From positions 62,001 through 126,000 of the forward strand of contig JHWU01000011.1 of assembly GCA_000622025.1 (NCBI GenBank): 64,000 bases of DNA. The letters are read 5' to 3'. Shown piece after piece: positions 47,114-56,226 of the stretch; within the stretch, counting starts at the first letter, position 1, and each line of letters begins with the position of its first letter. Under the pieces are notes generated by a model. The model saw only the letters and a list, made by a program, of their open reading frames with translations. It was not told the DNA's origin and made no database searches. A program made the position numbers and the translations under genes. This DNA comes from Lachnospiraceae bacterium AD3010 (GTDB taxonomy: Bacteria > Bacillota > Clostridia > Lachnospirales > Lachnospiraceae).

Positions 47114-47415
47114 CAGATCTTGAAATCTAGGCAGCTGCGGGTCTTTGTATACGGTCTCACCTTCCCATCTGCAACTGCCACATGAGCAGGATTAACTGCA
47201 TAGGCTTTCAGGGCTTCTTCATCATCAAAGGTGGAATCCAGCATAAGATCTGCATTTGAACTTGGAAGACCGTCAATATTGACAACGATATCTATGAGTC
47301 CGGGAATTACACCTTTTAAACCTTCAAGTCCCTCCTTGATTTCCTTTTTCACTTCTTCTTTTTCCAGTTCGGACAGCTCATCTTTTAATGTCCAAAGAAT
47401 TACATGCTTTACCAT
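47113..47415 (-). CDS. Dabb (stress-responsive A/B barrel) protein
   Basis: A 100-residue dimeric alpha-beta barrel domain: MVKHVILWTLKDELSELEKE at the start and YAVNPAHVAVADGKVRPYTK with its conserved His near residue 78. Members are small cytoplasmic proteins, some with enzymatic roles. It lies 12 bases after the disrupted AlkZ-related gene and overlaps ywaF-like by one base. Confidence 0.88.
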   Translation of the reverse strand: MVKHVILWTLKDELSELEKEEVKKEIKEGLEGLKGVIPGLIDIVVNIDGLPSSNADLMLDSTFDDEEALKAYAVNPAHVAVADGKVRPYTKTRSCLDFKI

Positions 47416-47426
47416 TGTTTCCCTCC

Positions 47427-48248
47427 TTAACTATCTTCCGGCTTCTTTCCTATCAACCTGATAATGTCCTCTTCATATGCATCCGGGTATAACTCTTTCA
47501 CCCTGTCAATGATCTTCTGCCAGGACTCTGATGGTTTTTCATTATATGCAGCCGTCACTTTCTCATATCCCCATACTGCCTCTGGCGGGAGCATGATAGA
47601 GACGGCCATGCCGTATTCTTCTCCGCGCTTATTGGTTCTCCTGCGGAAATCAGTTATCACGAGATAGGTCTGCATCTGAAGGCCGGTAATGATCCCGGGA
47701 TAGTTCTTTTCCCCGCCTTTACCGAATCCGGCTTTCTTCTTAAGCTCCGTTGAAAGGATCTGCTCATCCGGGAAGGTTACATCCCCGTCTTCATCCCGTC
47801 CGGTCAGAAGATCCATTATTATCTTCTCCCTGCGGTTTGCAAGTCCGTCCTCCCACCTGGCATCAAAGTCATACCCGCTCCGTCTGTAATTCACAAAGAG
47901 CGGAAGCCATTCGAGACTGATGAATCCTGCTTTCTTATCAAAGAACTTCCCGTAAGCAACCTGATGGCTGCCCGCTATTATTTCTCGCCATTCCCACGGG
48001 CGCTAGACGTCCGGGGGACGTCTGTTCAGCGCCGACCGGAGCGGAGCGGAGACCTGTTCCCGGTTTCCCGTCCACCAGTAATTCGGGGATACAAGTTCCT
48101 CTGCTGAAAACCCTTCAACCTCATTTGCGAACAGTGGAAGAAAACCCACTTCATTTATCCAGTTTATCAGTTCCTGCCAAGTGCGGATCCGATAAGGACT
48201 GTTCCAGTCCAGACCGTGCATTATCCATTCACCGTTCTCATTCGCCAT
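47427..48248 (-). pseudogene. AlkZ-related gene interrupted by the 56-bp element
   Basis: The 5' part (48248 to about 48055) encodes MANENGEWIMHGLDWNSPYR and VSPNYWWTGNREQ. The 3' part resumes at about 47998 with PWEWREIIAGSHQVAYGKFF and runs to 47427. Between them lies exactly the 56-bp hairpin element; 56 is not a multiple of 3, so the frame is shifted and the first part stops at 48003. The assignment to AlkZ-related proteins rests on the general sequence pattern. The downstream Dabb and YwaF-like genes are intact. Confidence 0.75.
47999..48054 (+). repeat. Copy E: 56-bp hairpin element inside a protein gene
   Basis: Outer stem GGCGCT (47999-48004) with AGCGCC (48028-48033). Inner stem AGACGTCC (48005-48012) with GGACGTCT (48016-48023). 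Then GACCGGAG and CGGAGACC. No tRNA-like sequence flanks it, so these 56 bp are the mobile unit. Confidence 0.9.
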
Positions 48249-48401
48249 TCTGCTTCTCCCATAATATCTTTATTCTACTATAATCCCGGGAAATTAACAT
48301 CGTATTAAGTGACTACTTCATTAGGCAAGTCTATTAGTTGGGGTTTATAACCCTGTCTCCCATCGCTAACATTATTATGATTTTATATTTTTATCCTTTG
48401 T

Positions 48402-48647
48402 TTATGCTCCCTTATGTATGTAATAACCCTTGTCAAACATACCTGTGTTTTTTATGGCCTCTATAATTGACACTATTCTGTTACCGCCGTTTCCCACCGT
48501 TTTCTGATCCGTCACCACAGGATCATCTGATAGATACCGCAGGATATCGCATCCTCTTATCCCCTCGCGCTCCCCGTAATAATGTGCCGAAAAACCAAGT
48601 TCACGGCATAATCCGATAATATCTTCGTTATGTTCTTTGAAATTTAT
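48402..48647 (-). pseudogene. Small protein gene without a usual start codon
   Basis: A frame of about 81 codons contains DIIGLCRELGFSAHYYGERE and DILRYLSDDPVVTDQKTVGN, which read like a real protein. A good AGGAGG lies just before it, but the frame opens with TAA-ATA and has no ATG. Either the start is lost or a rare start is used. Family unknown. Confidence 0.45.
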
Positions 48648-48908
48648 TTACCTCCTTTCGCTTTTTCTATATTTACTATGTCCAAAAGTCAAAAAAATCG
48701 GACAAGAATTTTAAGACTTTTTTCAAAAAATGAAAAAAAGGTAACCAAAACATGAAAAATGCTAACAGTTTCCTAGTTTCCGGACGCTGTTAGCAATAGA
48801 AGCATGAGAACAAAGGTGGTTGAAATGTATGCTATGAAAACATACTATAAAGTCATAGTGCTCAAGAAATAGAGGCTGAAAAGATATAGAAAGAATGGAG
48901 CATTGATT

Positions 48909-49132
48909 ATGAAAAATAAAAAAACTTAACACCCGAGGCAATAGAACATATCATTGCTCGGCTTGTGGATTACGCCAATGATACAGAAAAAGCGCTAAAA
49001 AACAATAATAACGATGTATTTTACCAGGGAAAAAGCCTCGCCTATTATGAGATGCTTGGAGTATTAAAGCTGGAATTAGAAGTGACGGGCGAAGATTTAA
49101 GAGACTATGGGCTTTCCTATGATATAGAGTAA
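48909..49132 (+). pseudogene. Small helical protein with frameshift in a poly-A run
   Basis: ATG at 48909 reads MKNKKT and stops. A one- or two-base shift in the A-run at 48,918-48,925 would continue into LTPEAIEHIIARLVDYANDT and YEMLGVLKLELEVTGEDLRD, ending at 49132. The rest reads as an intact helical protein of about 72 residues. Slippage or a sequencing error in the homopolymer could restore it. Confidence 0.55.
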
Positions 49133-49137
49133 AACTT

Positions 49138-49278
49138 ATGTCAGATATAACTATTAAGGATAATTCACCTGCCTTTCTCTGGGAACTGTCTGCAAGGATA
49201 GACAGGACGCTAGCAACTGCAGGGAGAGTGAAATCAAAAATGGGGATCCGGGTATCGTCAAGTATTATGTTAGAATGA
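49138..49278 (+). CDS. Short open frame, doubtful
   Basis: A 46-codon frame starting MSDITIKDNSPAFLWELSAR begins 6 bases after the preceding frame. It may be the start of a lost gene. Nothing further supports it. Confidence 0.3.
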   Translation: MSDITIKDNSPAFLWELSARIDRTLATAGRVKSKMGIRVSSSIMLE

Positions 49279-49339
49279 GTTTATATTATATTCCAGTTTT
49301 ATAGACGATGACAAATCGGGATTTATGGAGGCCTTTGGC

Positions 49340-49595
49340 ATGGGAAAAGATTTATCTAAAATGACATTGGAAGAGTTATGGGCATTGTTTCCCATCTTTC
49401 TTGTGCCGCACGATGATCGGTGATTTCCGTGATTATTTGAACGAGCATCCTGCCGTGGCAAAAGAATATGAAACCTTGAAGCTCCGGCTTTGGAAACAAT
49501 ATGAGCATGACCGGGATGCATATACAGATGCGAAGACGGATTTCATCTCCAAATGGACGGCAGAAGCACGAAAGGAATATGGAGACCGATACTGA
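49340..49595 (+). pseudogene. GrpB-family gene with internal deletion
   Basis: The start encodes MGKDLSKMTLEELWALFPIF, then VPHDD and a stop. A second frame from 49401 gives FRDYLNEHPAVAKEYETLKL to WTAEARKEYGDRY, the GrpB C-terminus. About 100 central residues are missing. GrpB proteins are nucleotidyltransferase-fold proteins linked to dephospho-CoA metabolism. Confidence 0.75.
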
Positions 49596-49620
49596 CATAT
49601 TTAATCTTGACGAGGAAAAA

Positions 49621-50172
49621 ATGATCATACTGATTACGGGTGCATCTCATACTGGAAAAACGCTTCTGGCACAAAAGATGCTCGAAAAATACAAATATCC
49701 GTATCTGTCGATCGATCACCTGAAAATGGATCTGATCCGCAGCGGTAATACAGAATTGACGCCGGAGGATGATGAGGCTCTGACCGGGTATCTGTGGCCA
49801 ATCATACGAGAGATCGTGAAGACGGCGATCGAAAATAAACAGAACCTCATTATCGAAGGCTGCTATATCCCATTTGATTGGAGACGGGATTTTGAAGAGC
49901 GATATTTATCGTCTATTCGCTTCATTTGCCTCGCTATGAGCGAGAACTATATTGAGAACCATTTTGGCGAGATTATTGGATATGAGTCGGAAATCGAAGC
50001 CAGGATGATTGATGCAGACTGTACGAAAGATAGTCTGAAAGCAGACAACAGAGATATCATCAATGGCTTTCAACATGCAGGGGAACAGGTCGTACTGATA
50101 TATTCTGATTATGAGCAAACAATAAAAGGACTTCTGGACCGACAATCGGTATTTGGAGGTAAACCATTATGA
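49621..50172 (+). CDS. P-loop kinase-like AAA ATPase domain protein
   Basis: A 183-residue P-loop protein. Walker A is GASHTGKTLLAQ at residues 7-18, LIIEGCYIPF (about residue 80) is a Walker-B-like strand and FGEIIGYESEIEARM is a lid-like region. It resembles small metabolite kinases such as 2-phosphoglycerate kinase-like proteins. GAGGA precedes the ATG at 49621. It overlaps the next gene by 4 bases. Confidence 0.78.
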   Translation: MIILITGASHTGKTLLAQKMLEKYKYPYLSIDHLKMDLIRSGNTELTPEDDEALTGYLWPIIREIVKTAIENKQNLIIEGCYIPFDWRRDFEERYLSSIRFICLAMSENYIENHFGEIIGYESEIEARMIDADCTKDSLKADNRDIINGFQHAGEQVVLIYSDYEQTIKGLLDRQSVFGGKPL

Positions 50173-50504
50173 CCACAGCAGAATGGATCACAGCTTCATT
50201 GGTATTTATAATTGCGGCTATTCTTGCAGTTGTCAGTATTAGGAGCTTCCAAAATAAAGGATTCTTATTCAATAATGCATATATTTATGCCTCAAAGGAA
50301 GAAAGGGGAAAGATGGATAAGAAGCCTTATTATAGGCAGTCAGCGATTGTCTTCTGTATTTTGTGTGCAGTTTTTCTTGTCATTGGCCTATCTCTTTTGC
50401 TTCATAAAGACAAGTTGTTTCTGCTTGAGATACCCCTGATAGTTGGTGTTATCATTTATGCAATTGTATCGACGGTGCAGATCAACAAGCAGACAACGAG
50501 ATAG
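50169..50504 (+). CDS. DUF3784-like small membrane protein
   Basis: A 111-residue protein with three helices: residues 5-24, 57-78 and 86-105. The segment after helix 1, GFLFNNAYIYASKEERGKMD, is typical of DUF3784. It is coupled to the preceding kinase-like gene by an ATGA overlap. Function unknown. Confidence 0.75.
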   Translation: MTTAEWITASLVFIIAAILAVVSIRSFQNKGFLFNNAYIYASKEERGKMDKKPYYRQSAIVFCILCAVFLVIGLSLLLHKDKLFLLEIPLIVGVIIYAIVSTVQINKQTTR

Positions 50505-50549
50505 ACAGATTCCAGTTTGCAGAGATGCCGTTTGTAAGAGAGGTATGCC

Positions 50550-51092
50550 ATGATACTTGAAACGAAAAGATTGATCCTCCGACCGTGGGAAGAAAGCGAT
50601 GCGGAGAATTTATTTAAATATGCAAGTCATCCTGATGTGGGACCAATCGCAGGATGGGCGGTTCATACAAGTGTAGAGAATAGCCGTGAAATAATCCGGA
50701 GGGTTCTTTCAGCGCCGGAGACCTATGCTGTAGTATTAAAAGAATTAGGCCAGCCTGTTGGCAGCATTGGACTTATGCTTGGGAAAGCCAGCAATATTGG
50801 CCTTCCTGATTCAGAAGGTGAAATCGGCTACTGGATCGGAGTTCCGTGTTGGGGACGAGGGCTGATACCGGAAGCAGTCAGGGAATTGATGCGCTACGGT
50901 TTTGAAAACCTGAAACTTAATAAAATATGGTGTGGTTACTTTGATGGGAATGAAAAGTCAAAGCGTGTTCAGGAGAAGTGCGGTTTTCATTATCATCATA
51001 CGGCCTATAATGTGCCCTGTGCCATAGAGGGCGTTCTCCGAACGGAACACATAACATGCCTTTCCAAAGAGGAATGGCAGTCTGTCAGATAA
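50550..51092 (+). CDS. RimJ/RimL-type GNAT acetyltransferase
   Basis: A 180-residue GNAT. The start [20 protein letters not shown] and [20 protein letters not shown] (acetyl-CoA loop, W-G-R-G) are RimJ/L hallmarks, followed by [20 protein letters not shown]. It would N-acetylate a protein or small molecule. Monocistronic as far as visible. Confidence 0.9.
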   Translation: MILETKRLILRPWEESDAENLFKYASHPDVGPIAGWAVHTSVENSREIIRRVLSAPETYAVVLKELGQPVGSIGLMLGKASNIGLPDSEGEIGYWIGVPCWGRGLIPEAVRELMRYGFENLKLNKIWCGYFDGNEKSKRVQEKCGFHYHHTAYNVPCAIEGVLRTEHITCLSKEEWQSVR

Positions 51093-51228
51093 CTTCGAGT
51101 TTGTCGGGCTGATGGCATGTTATACCGGAATATATTCCAGTATAATGTACTATATATTATTCAATCATCTAAAGCTGTAGGTACGGAAAGTTTTAGTAAA
51201 TAATTGTTCAAAACGAGGAGAATAAGCT

Positions 51229-52503
51229 TTGAAACCAGCATTTTACGAACCATCAGTATGTATGTGCACTCCGGACAATCCGAATACCATGGGAATCTGC
51301 GTGATTTTGACAGAACCTGTAAATTGCAATGCTCTTAAGGAAGCGGTAGAACGTCTCAGGGTGCGTTTTCCATACTTCTATGTCCGGGTAAAACTGGAGG
51401 GGAACAACCTGATCGTGGTGTCCAACGATCTTCCGGTGGTGATCCGGAGTACGTGGGATCCGATTCTGCTTTGCTCTGCGGAAGCCAATTATCACCTGCT
51501 TTCATTCAAATTCGAAGGCAATCGGCTCGCGGCAGAAGTTTCTCATTCGATTACGGACGGAGCCGGTTTCCTGCCGTACTTCAAGAGCGTCCTATACTAT
51601 TATCTAAGTACTGTTACAGGGCAGGAGTTTGATCCGACAGGAATCCGTCTTATTGGAGATGAGATCCCGGAAGCGGAGACCGGAAATCCGTTTGCGGACA
51701 TCGATTTGGACGCTTCGGATGAACCGCTATATCAGAAGCCTCCGGTCACGGATTATTTCAGGCTGGAGAATCCTGTGAAAGACGGAAAACGCGAGTGTAC
51801 GGCCTTTTATCTTCGGTTCCCCGAGGAACAGATAATGCAGTATTGTAAGGAGAACGACGGCAGCCCGAATGTCCTGTTCAGCGTACTCCTTGCCAAGGCA
51901 GCAAGGCGATATGATCCGAAAGATGAGAGAACCGTATCCTGTCTGATATCCGTTGATATGAAAGCTCAGCTTGGGAAATTCGAAAATTATCGAATGTTCA
52001 TTGATACAGCCTTTGTGGATATGCGAAAGGAACAAGCTGATTACGATATTCCGAAAGCCTGTACAAAAGCACGCGGACAGCTGATATTACAGGCTCAGCC
52101 GGAGAACGTCAGGTATACGCTGAAAACACGCAAGGCCGGATACGAGAAGATGGAACAGATGCCTTTGCAGATGTGTGCTGACGTTCTCAAACAGGCACTT
52201 GGAGCCCACAGGGCAAGCTTTTGCGTTTCCTATGCAAACAGCAGAAGCTTTGGACCGCTGGATCCGTATATCCAGGAAGTCTATATTCTTAGCGAACCAA
52301 ATGTGACGGATGTGATGGTAGAACTGTCCTGTATCAACCATCATTTTTTCGCAATGTTCGGACAGCCCTTTTCTTCTGAAGATTTCTTCAGGGCATTCCT
52401 CGCTGAATTGGATGATGCGGGTATACCATATGATATAGTGAGGAAGGAACCATTCCGGCTCTGTGGTGTAAGATATGATGACATCGAGGGAGTGAATCTA
52501 TAA
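51229..52503 (+). CDS. Condensation-fold acyltransferase (alcohol acetyltransferase-like)
   Basis: A 424-residue protein with the H-x-x-x-D-G active-site motif EVSHSITDGAGFLPYFKS near residue 105, as in chloramphenicol acetyltransferase, condensation domains and fungal-type alcohol acetyltransferases. The second half (NVLFSVLLAKAARRYDPKDE) fits the second lobe. It stands alone with a GAGGAG site. The acyl acceptor is unknown. Confidence 0.82.
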   Translation: MKPAFYEPSVCMCTPDNPNTMGICVILTEPVNCNALKEAVERLRVRFPYFYVRVKLEGNNLIVVSNDLPVVIRSTWDPILLCSAEANYHLLSFKFEGNRLAAEVSHSITDGAGFLPYFKSVLYYYLSTVTGQEFDPTGIRLIGDEIPEAETGNPFADIDLDASDEPLYQKPPVTDYFRLENPVKDGKRECTAFYLRFPEEQIMQYCKENDGSPNVLFSVLLAKAARRYDPKDERTVSCLISVDMKAQLGKFENYRMFIDTAFVDMRKEQADYDIPKACTKARGQLILQAQPENVRYTLKTRKAGYEKMEQMPLQMCADVLKQALGAHRASFCVSYANSRSFGPLDPYIQEVYILSEPNVTDVMVELSCINHHFFAMFGQPFSSEDFFRAFLAELDDAGIPYDIVRKEPFRLCGVRYDDIEGVNL

Positions 52504-52505
52504 GA

Positions 52506-52863
52506 ATGAAAATTAAAGGAAAATAGGCAGTCGTCAAGCTTTAAAGGCTGAACTTGCTGTAAGAGGAGCTGATGTTGAACTTACTGCTCGTAGAGTAGAT
52601 AAGATGAATGACAGCTATGATGCTATCACAGTAAGACCTGTGGACAGTTCCATTGGAGTGAACATCAGCGTTGAGAAAGCATTTGCTGCTTATGAGAATA
52701 GTACACCAACTCTTGCGCGTCAGCCTGTACTGTCAATGAAGAGGGTGATACGGTTGACAACGGATGTCCGGTCGATGCCGATCTGACGACTGATGGAGAA
52801 AATCCATATGAGAATTTCTATGATCTGGATCTTCTCAGCGAAAAGATGAACGAATACTTTTAG
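52506..52863 (+). pseudogene. Remnant of an unrecognised gene
   Basis: A short MKIKGK frame, an open piece (RQALKAELAVRGADVELTAR and VDSSIGVNISVEKAFAAYEN) and a C-terminal piece (YENFYDLDLLSEKMNEYF) ending at 52863 lie in different frames. They look like parts of one gene with deletions. Confidence 0.5.
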
Positions 52864-52905
52864 GGATCAGAAAAATATAAAACAAATAAAGGAAGGATAT
52901 GAAAC

Positions 52906-53766
52906 ATGAAAAAAACGATTGAATTCTTGAAAAAACAACCGCTGATAACAGGACTGATCGGAATGATCTTTATCAGTTTATCAGTGCGATACCTCGGCCC
53001 GAGAATGGTCGGTAACCTTGAGGCTGGAGCATTTCGACTGGCGCTTGCTCTGTCGGCAGTAGTATTCCTTTATCTGATCTCAAGGGAGAAGGCATTCGAG
53101 AAGTGCAATAACAGAACGGGGTATGTTCTTCTTGTACTGCTTCCGACATTGATCGTTTCGATCATCGGATTCTTCGGGAAGTTTGCCGAATTAATAATGA
53201 ACGGTGCGCCGCTTGCTAATGGCTGGTTCACGGCAATACTGATCCTTACGTTCGAGTACATATGTGTAGGTCTTTTGGAGGAAATATCCGCGCGTGGATT
53301 GATAAATGATGCTTTGCTGTATCAGTTCAGGGATTCGAAGATGAGCACGAAGAGTCTGTTTGTGACTATAGCTCTCGTTGATACGATCGTGTTTGGAGCT
53401 GTTCATGTTATCGGCTCCGATTTTTCCACTATGAGTGCGGTTGGATTCGGCCTGTTAAAAATAGTCAGCAGTGGAATAGGCAGTCTTGCATATCTGCTCA
53501 TGTATTGGAAGACGAGAAATCTCTGGGCAATAGCAATAGCTCACGGTCTGTTGGATTATCTCATTGATTTCCCGTCGACACTGCTCCAGGAGGTTGGGAA
53601 TACAGCATCCAATACGCAGGATTATGTGAGTATGACTGGGAACCTGGCCGTGGCCAATCTGGGAATGCAACTGATTGTCATTGTTATTGATGCCGTCGTT
53701 TGCATATGGATCTGGAAGAAGCATATGAAAGATGTTGATTTTGAAGAGATACGTAGAACGTGGTGA
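52906..53766 (+). CDS. CPBP-family intramembrane metalloprotease
   Basis: A 286-residue membrane protein with about eight helices. The CPBP motifs are present in order: LLEEISARGLINDAL (E-E-x-x-x-R), FGAVHVIG (F-x-x-x-H) and IAHGLLDYLID (second His and Asp). It is probably an active protease or CAAX-processing homologue, sometimes linked to bacteriocin immunity. AGGAAGG precedes the ATG. Confidence 0.88.
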   Translation: MKKTIEFLKKQPLITGLIGMIFISLSVRYLGPRMVGNLEAGAFRLALALSAVVFLYLISREKAFEKCNNRTGYVLLVLLPTLIVSIIGFFGKFAELIMNGAPLANGWFTAILILTFEYICVGLLEEISARGLINDALLYQFRDSKMSTKSLFVTIALVDTIVFGAVHVIGSDFSTMSAVGFGLLKIVSSGIGSLAYLLMYWKTRNLWAIAIAHGLLDYLIDFPSTLLQEVGNTASNTQDYVSMTGNLAVANLGMQLIVIVIDAVVCIWIWKKHMKDVDFEEIRRTW

Positions 53767-53996
53767 TCTTGGAAGTATAGGATTGAATATTTAGACAATA
53801 TGTAATGACCTCCATTTTGTAGCAACGTGGATTTACCTGTATACTATAGTTGCTAAAACAAATGGTAACAGGGATTACCGCATACAAAAGCAGCCGCTTA
53901 CGAACTACACCTATGGAAATGCAGATTATTGGAGTCAGCAGCTAAGCTCCTATCAGGGAAACGATATCATGTGCGTGATATATCAGGGCGATATTT
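53767..53996. other. Short stretch with a coding remnant
   Basis: A start-less frame reads NYTYGNADYWSQQLSSYQGN and then MCVIYQGDIYGSHSNE. It appears to be the tail of a lost gene, running into the start of the integrase gene. Confidence 0.35.
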
Positions 53997-55178
53997 ATGG
54001 ATCACATTCGAATGAAGCCCTGCTCAGATGGTCTTTACCATATCTGGGTACGGGACGATAGCAAAAAAAATGGAAGGAGGCAGCTGACATCTAAATCGCT
54101 TGAAACCCTAAAAAACAAGGTGATGGCTTACAAAACAAGCCAGTGTAATGATGTTGTATCAAGAAAGACTTTTGCTGATGTTTTTAATCTGGTCGAATCG
54201 GATAAGCTAAAATATGTTAAAAGTGACCGGGTCGCTAGTCGGCGCAACACCGTTACAAGGGACAAGCAGTACTACGACCGTTTTTTCAGCGGAAAGCCAA
54301 TAGAAACTAAGTATATCGATGAAATAACCAAAGCGGACCTTGAGTCGTTGATATACGATGTTTTGATAAGCGATCAGATCAGGAAAAAGGCCTTTTATTC
54401 TATGCGCGGGCTCCTGAAAAGCATTTTTAACCGCGCATTTTGCGAAGCCTGGATAAAAGATGACGTGTTTACAAGATTGGACATCAAGTGGTATCTACCG
54501 ATGCTGGAACCTGACACTGACATCAAGGATCGTGCTCACACTGATGATGACCTCAATAGGATTCTTTCCGAGATCCGTAAGCACGAAATCAAGAAGCCCG
54601 CTTATATGCCTGCATATGCTTTAGAGCTTCAAATACTGCTGGGATGCAGACCCGGAGAAGTCACACCGATAAGGAAAAGTGACATATCAGATTCTGTTAT
54701 CAGTATTTCCAGAACACAGCTTTTAGTTAGAGATTATGATGAGAAAACCCAGCAGAGAAATGTCATCGTGAACCACACAAAGACTGATGTTGAGAGAGTA
54801 CTTCCCCGCTTTAAGGCATTGAATGAGTATCTTGACCGCCTTTACGCAGCGCTTGAAAGGTATTATCCCGGATGTGATGTGCTTTTTCCCGACAACAGTA
54901 CCGATACCGGTGTTATCAGTGGATATGCCCTCTATAACTATTACAGGAGAACATGCAAGAAACTCGATATCCATCTCAGCAAAAATTGCCTGAAGGGGAC
55001 ACACTCATTTAGGAGAAATGCTACAACGGACATTATAAACTTATCCCATGGAAACGCAGAACTCGAGGCCAGGCTCATTGGGCACTCCCCTGAAGTGGCA
55101 CGGAAGCATTATTACACCGGCATTGATCTTCAGAACGCTGCTGAAATTTTGGATAAAAGAAATTTCACTACCGGGTAA
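53997..55178 (+). CDS. Tyrosine recombinase (phage/ICE integrase)
   Basis: A 393-residue integrase. Residues 60-165 form the core-binding domain. The catalytic set is visible: Arg in LLGCRPGEVTP, His and Arg in THSFRRNATT, His in LIGHSPEVARKH and the Tyr of KHYYTG. The 3' end lies about 120 bases from tRNA-Gly-like sites, as expected for a recombinase that uses them. No ribosome site precedes the ATG, so the N-terminus may be different. Confidence 0.9.
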   Translation: MDHIRMKPCSDGLYHIWVRDDSKKNGRRQLTSKSLETLKNKVMAYKTSQCNDVVSRKTFADVFNLVESDKLKYVKSDRVASRRNTVTRDKQYYDRFFSGKPIETKYIDEITKADLESLIYDVLISDQIRKKAFYSMRGLLKSIFNRAFCEAWIKDDVFTRLDIKWYLPMLEPDTDIKDRAHTDDDLNRILSEIRKHEIKKPAYMPAYALELQILLGCRPGEVTPIRKSDISDSVISISRTQLLVRDYDEKTQQRNVIVNHTKTDVERVLPRFKALNEYLDRLYAALERYYPGCDVLFPDNSTDTGVISGYALYNYYRRTCKKLDIHLSKNCLKGTHSFRRNATTDIINLSHGNAELEARLIGHSPEVARKHYYTGIDLQNAAEILDKRNFTTG

Positions 55179-55295
55179 GAGCCATCTAATTTAACCAAAA
55201 AAGGCCCCAACTTAACCATAAAAACGGGCGGTTTTTTAAAATTAAAAAGGGCGAAAACCCTAGTAAAATCAAGGTTTCCGCCAACCAATTAAAAA

Positions 55296-55380
55296 GAGCG
55301 ACAGACGGGGCGCTCGAGGTCCGGGGGACCTCGGTTTAGCGCCGACCGGAGTGGAACGGAGACCGAACCCGCGGAGCGGG
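55296..55380 (+). repeat. Copy F1: tRNA-Gly 3' end with 56-bp hairpin element
   Basis: GAGCGACAGACGG, then the element 55309-55364. Outer stem GGCGCT (55309-55314) with AGCGCC (55338-55343). Inner stem CGAGGTCC with GGACCTCG. GAACCCGC and the hairpin AACCCGC-GGA-GCGGGTT follow, as in copy A. It lies after the integrase gene. Confidence 0.88.
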
Positions 55381-55404
55381 TTTGAATCCTCTTCATAGCA
55401 CAAA

Positions 55405-55451
55405 AAAGATGAGCGAATGCTCATCTTTAAGAGCGACAGACGGGATTCGAA
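55405..55451 (-). repeat. Copy F2: uninterrupted tRNA-Gly 3' end with terminator
   Basis: GAGCGACAGACGGG then ATTCGAA at 55431-55451, identical to copy C. On the minus strand a terminator follows (AAAGATGAGC with GCTCATCTTT, loop ATTC, then six T). It preserves the tRNA end plus its terminator, 135 bases from copy F1. Confidence 0.8.
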
Positions 55452-55584
55452 GCCTTTTATCAGGGTGCGGAGAAACCCAGGAAAGGAGCGGGTTTCCGTA
55501 TGTCTCTCCCCATCTTGGGTAACCAGAACGGTAACCATGATATTTCCATCTTCACTTGATCTGTAGTTCATTACTATTCTGTCT

Positions 55585-56211
55585 TTATTCTTTATAATTC
55601 AGATGACGGAATACTTCAGTATACTTATCTTCACTGATCTCTCTCCGGGTATTTTTCAGCAAAGTATACCTCATCTGCCTATCAGTATAGTCAAGAGGCT
55701 TTCCTGTTTTAGCATTTATTTCAGGATGGAACGCGGAAACAGGGACTAAAGTCCCATCATCTTTCCTTTCAAACACAAGGAACAAATTAACCGGATTATC
55801 TGCTTTCCTTAAATCACTTATAAGGTAATCTCCGTCTATCTTGGTAAAAAATGCTGCATTTTTCTTGTCAAATCCGTATATACATATATTTGTGTTGTCT
55901 ATACCTTCAATAATTGTATCCAGCCTTGATAACAGATCAACCCTGTCTAAGATAGAATCATAATATTTGGATTTCCTAAAGTATTCTTCATTAATGTTTC
56001 CTAGAATTATTCCGTCAAAAAAGGGTTTCAAAGCTATCTTATCGTGATTAATTCCTATATCCTTAAGGTAATGTAATCCCACAACATGAAACCATGAAGT
56101 ATCATCAAATATTATCCTGATATTCTTAGCTTTGTTCTTTCTTCCCAATATCAGGTGGTATTCAACATTCAGTAGTTTACTATATTCTTTTACAGCACTT
56201 ACAATATCCAT
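55585..56211 (-). CDS. PBECR4-type nuclease-like domain protein
   Basis: About 208 residues. EYHLILGRKNKAKNIRIIFD and WFHVVGLHYLKDIGI match the start of the PBECR4 domain, one of the barnase/EndoU/ColicinE5-D/RelE-like predicted nucleases of phages and mobile elements. The His and Leu-rich core is intact, but catalytic residues cannot be fixed by eye. The ATG at 56211 follows GAGGAAA. A terminator hairpin sits in its leader. Confidence 0.7.
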   Translation of the reverse strand: MDIVSAVKEYSKLLNVEYHLILGRKNKAKNIRIIFDDTSWFHVVGLHYLKDIGINHDKIALKPFFDGIILGNINEEYFRKSKYYDSILDRVDLLSRLDTIIEGIDNTNICIYGFDKKNAAFFTKIDGDYLISDLRKADNPVNLFLVFERKDDGTLVPVSAFHPEINAKTGKPLDYTDRQMRYTLLKNTRREISEDKYTEVFRHLNYKE

Positions 56212-56226
56212 TATTTCCTCTAAAAA

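Noticed and set aside
55269-55571. 100-codon minus-strand frame over copies F1 and F2
   Set aside because: It consists of the translated repeat and tRNA-like sequence, with no ribosome site; the structured repeat explains it.
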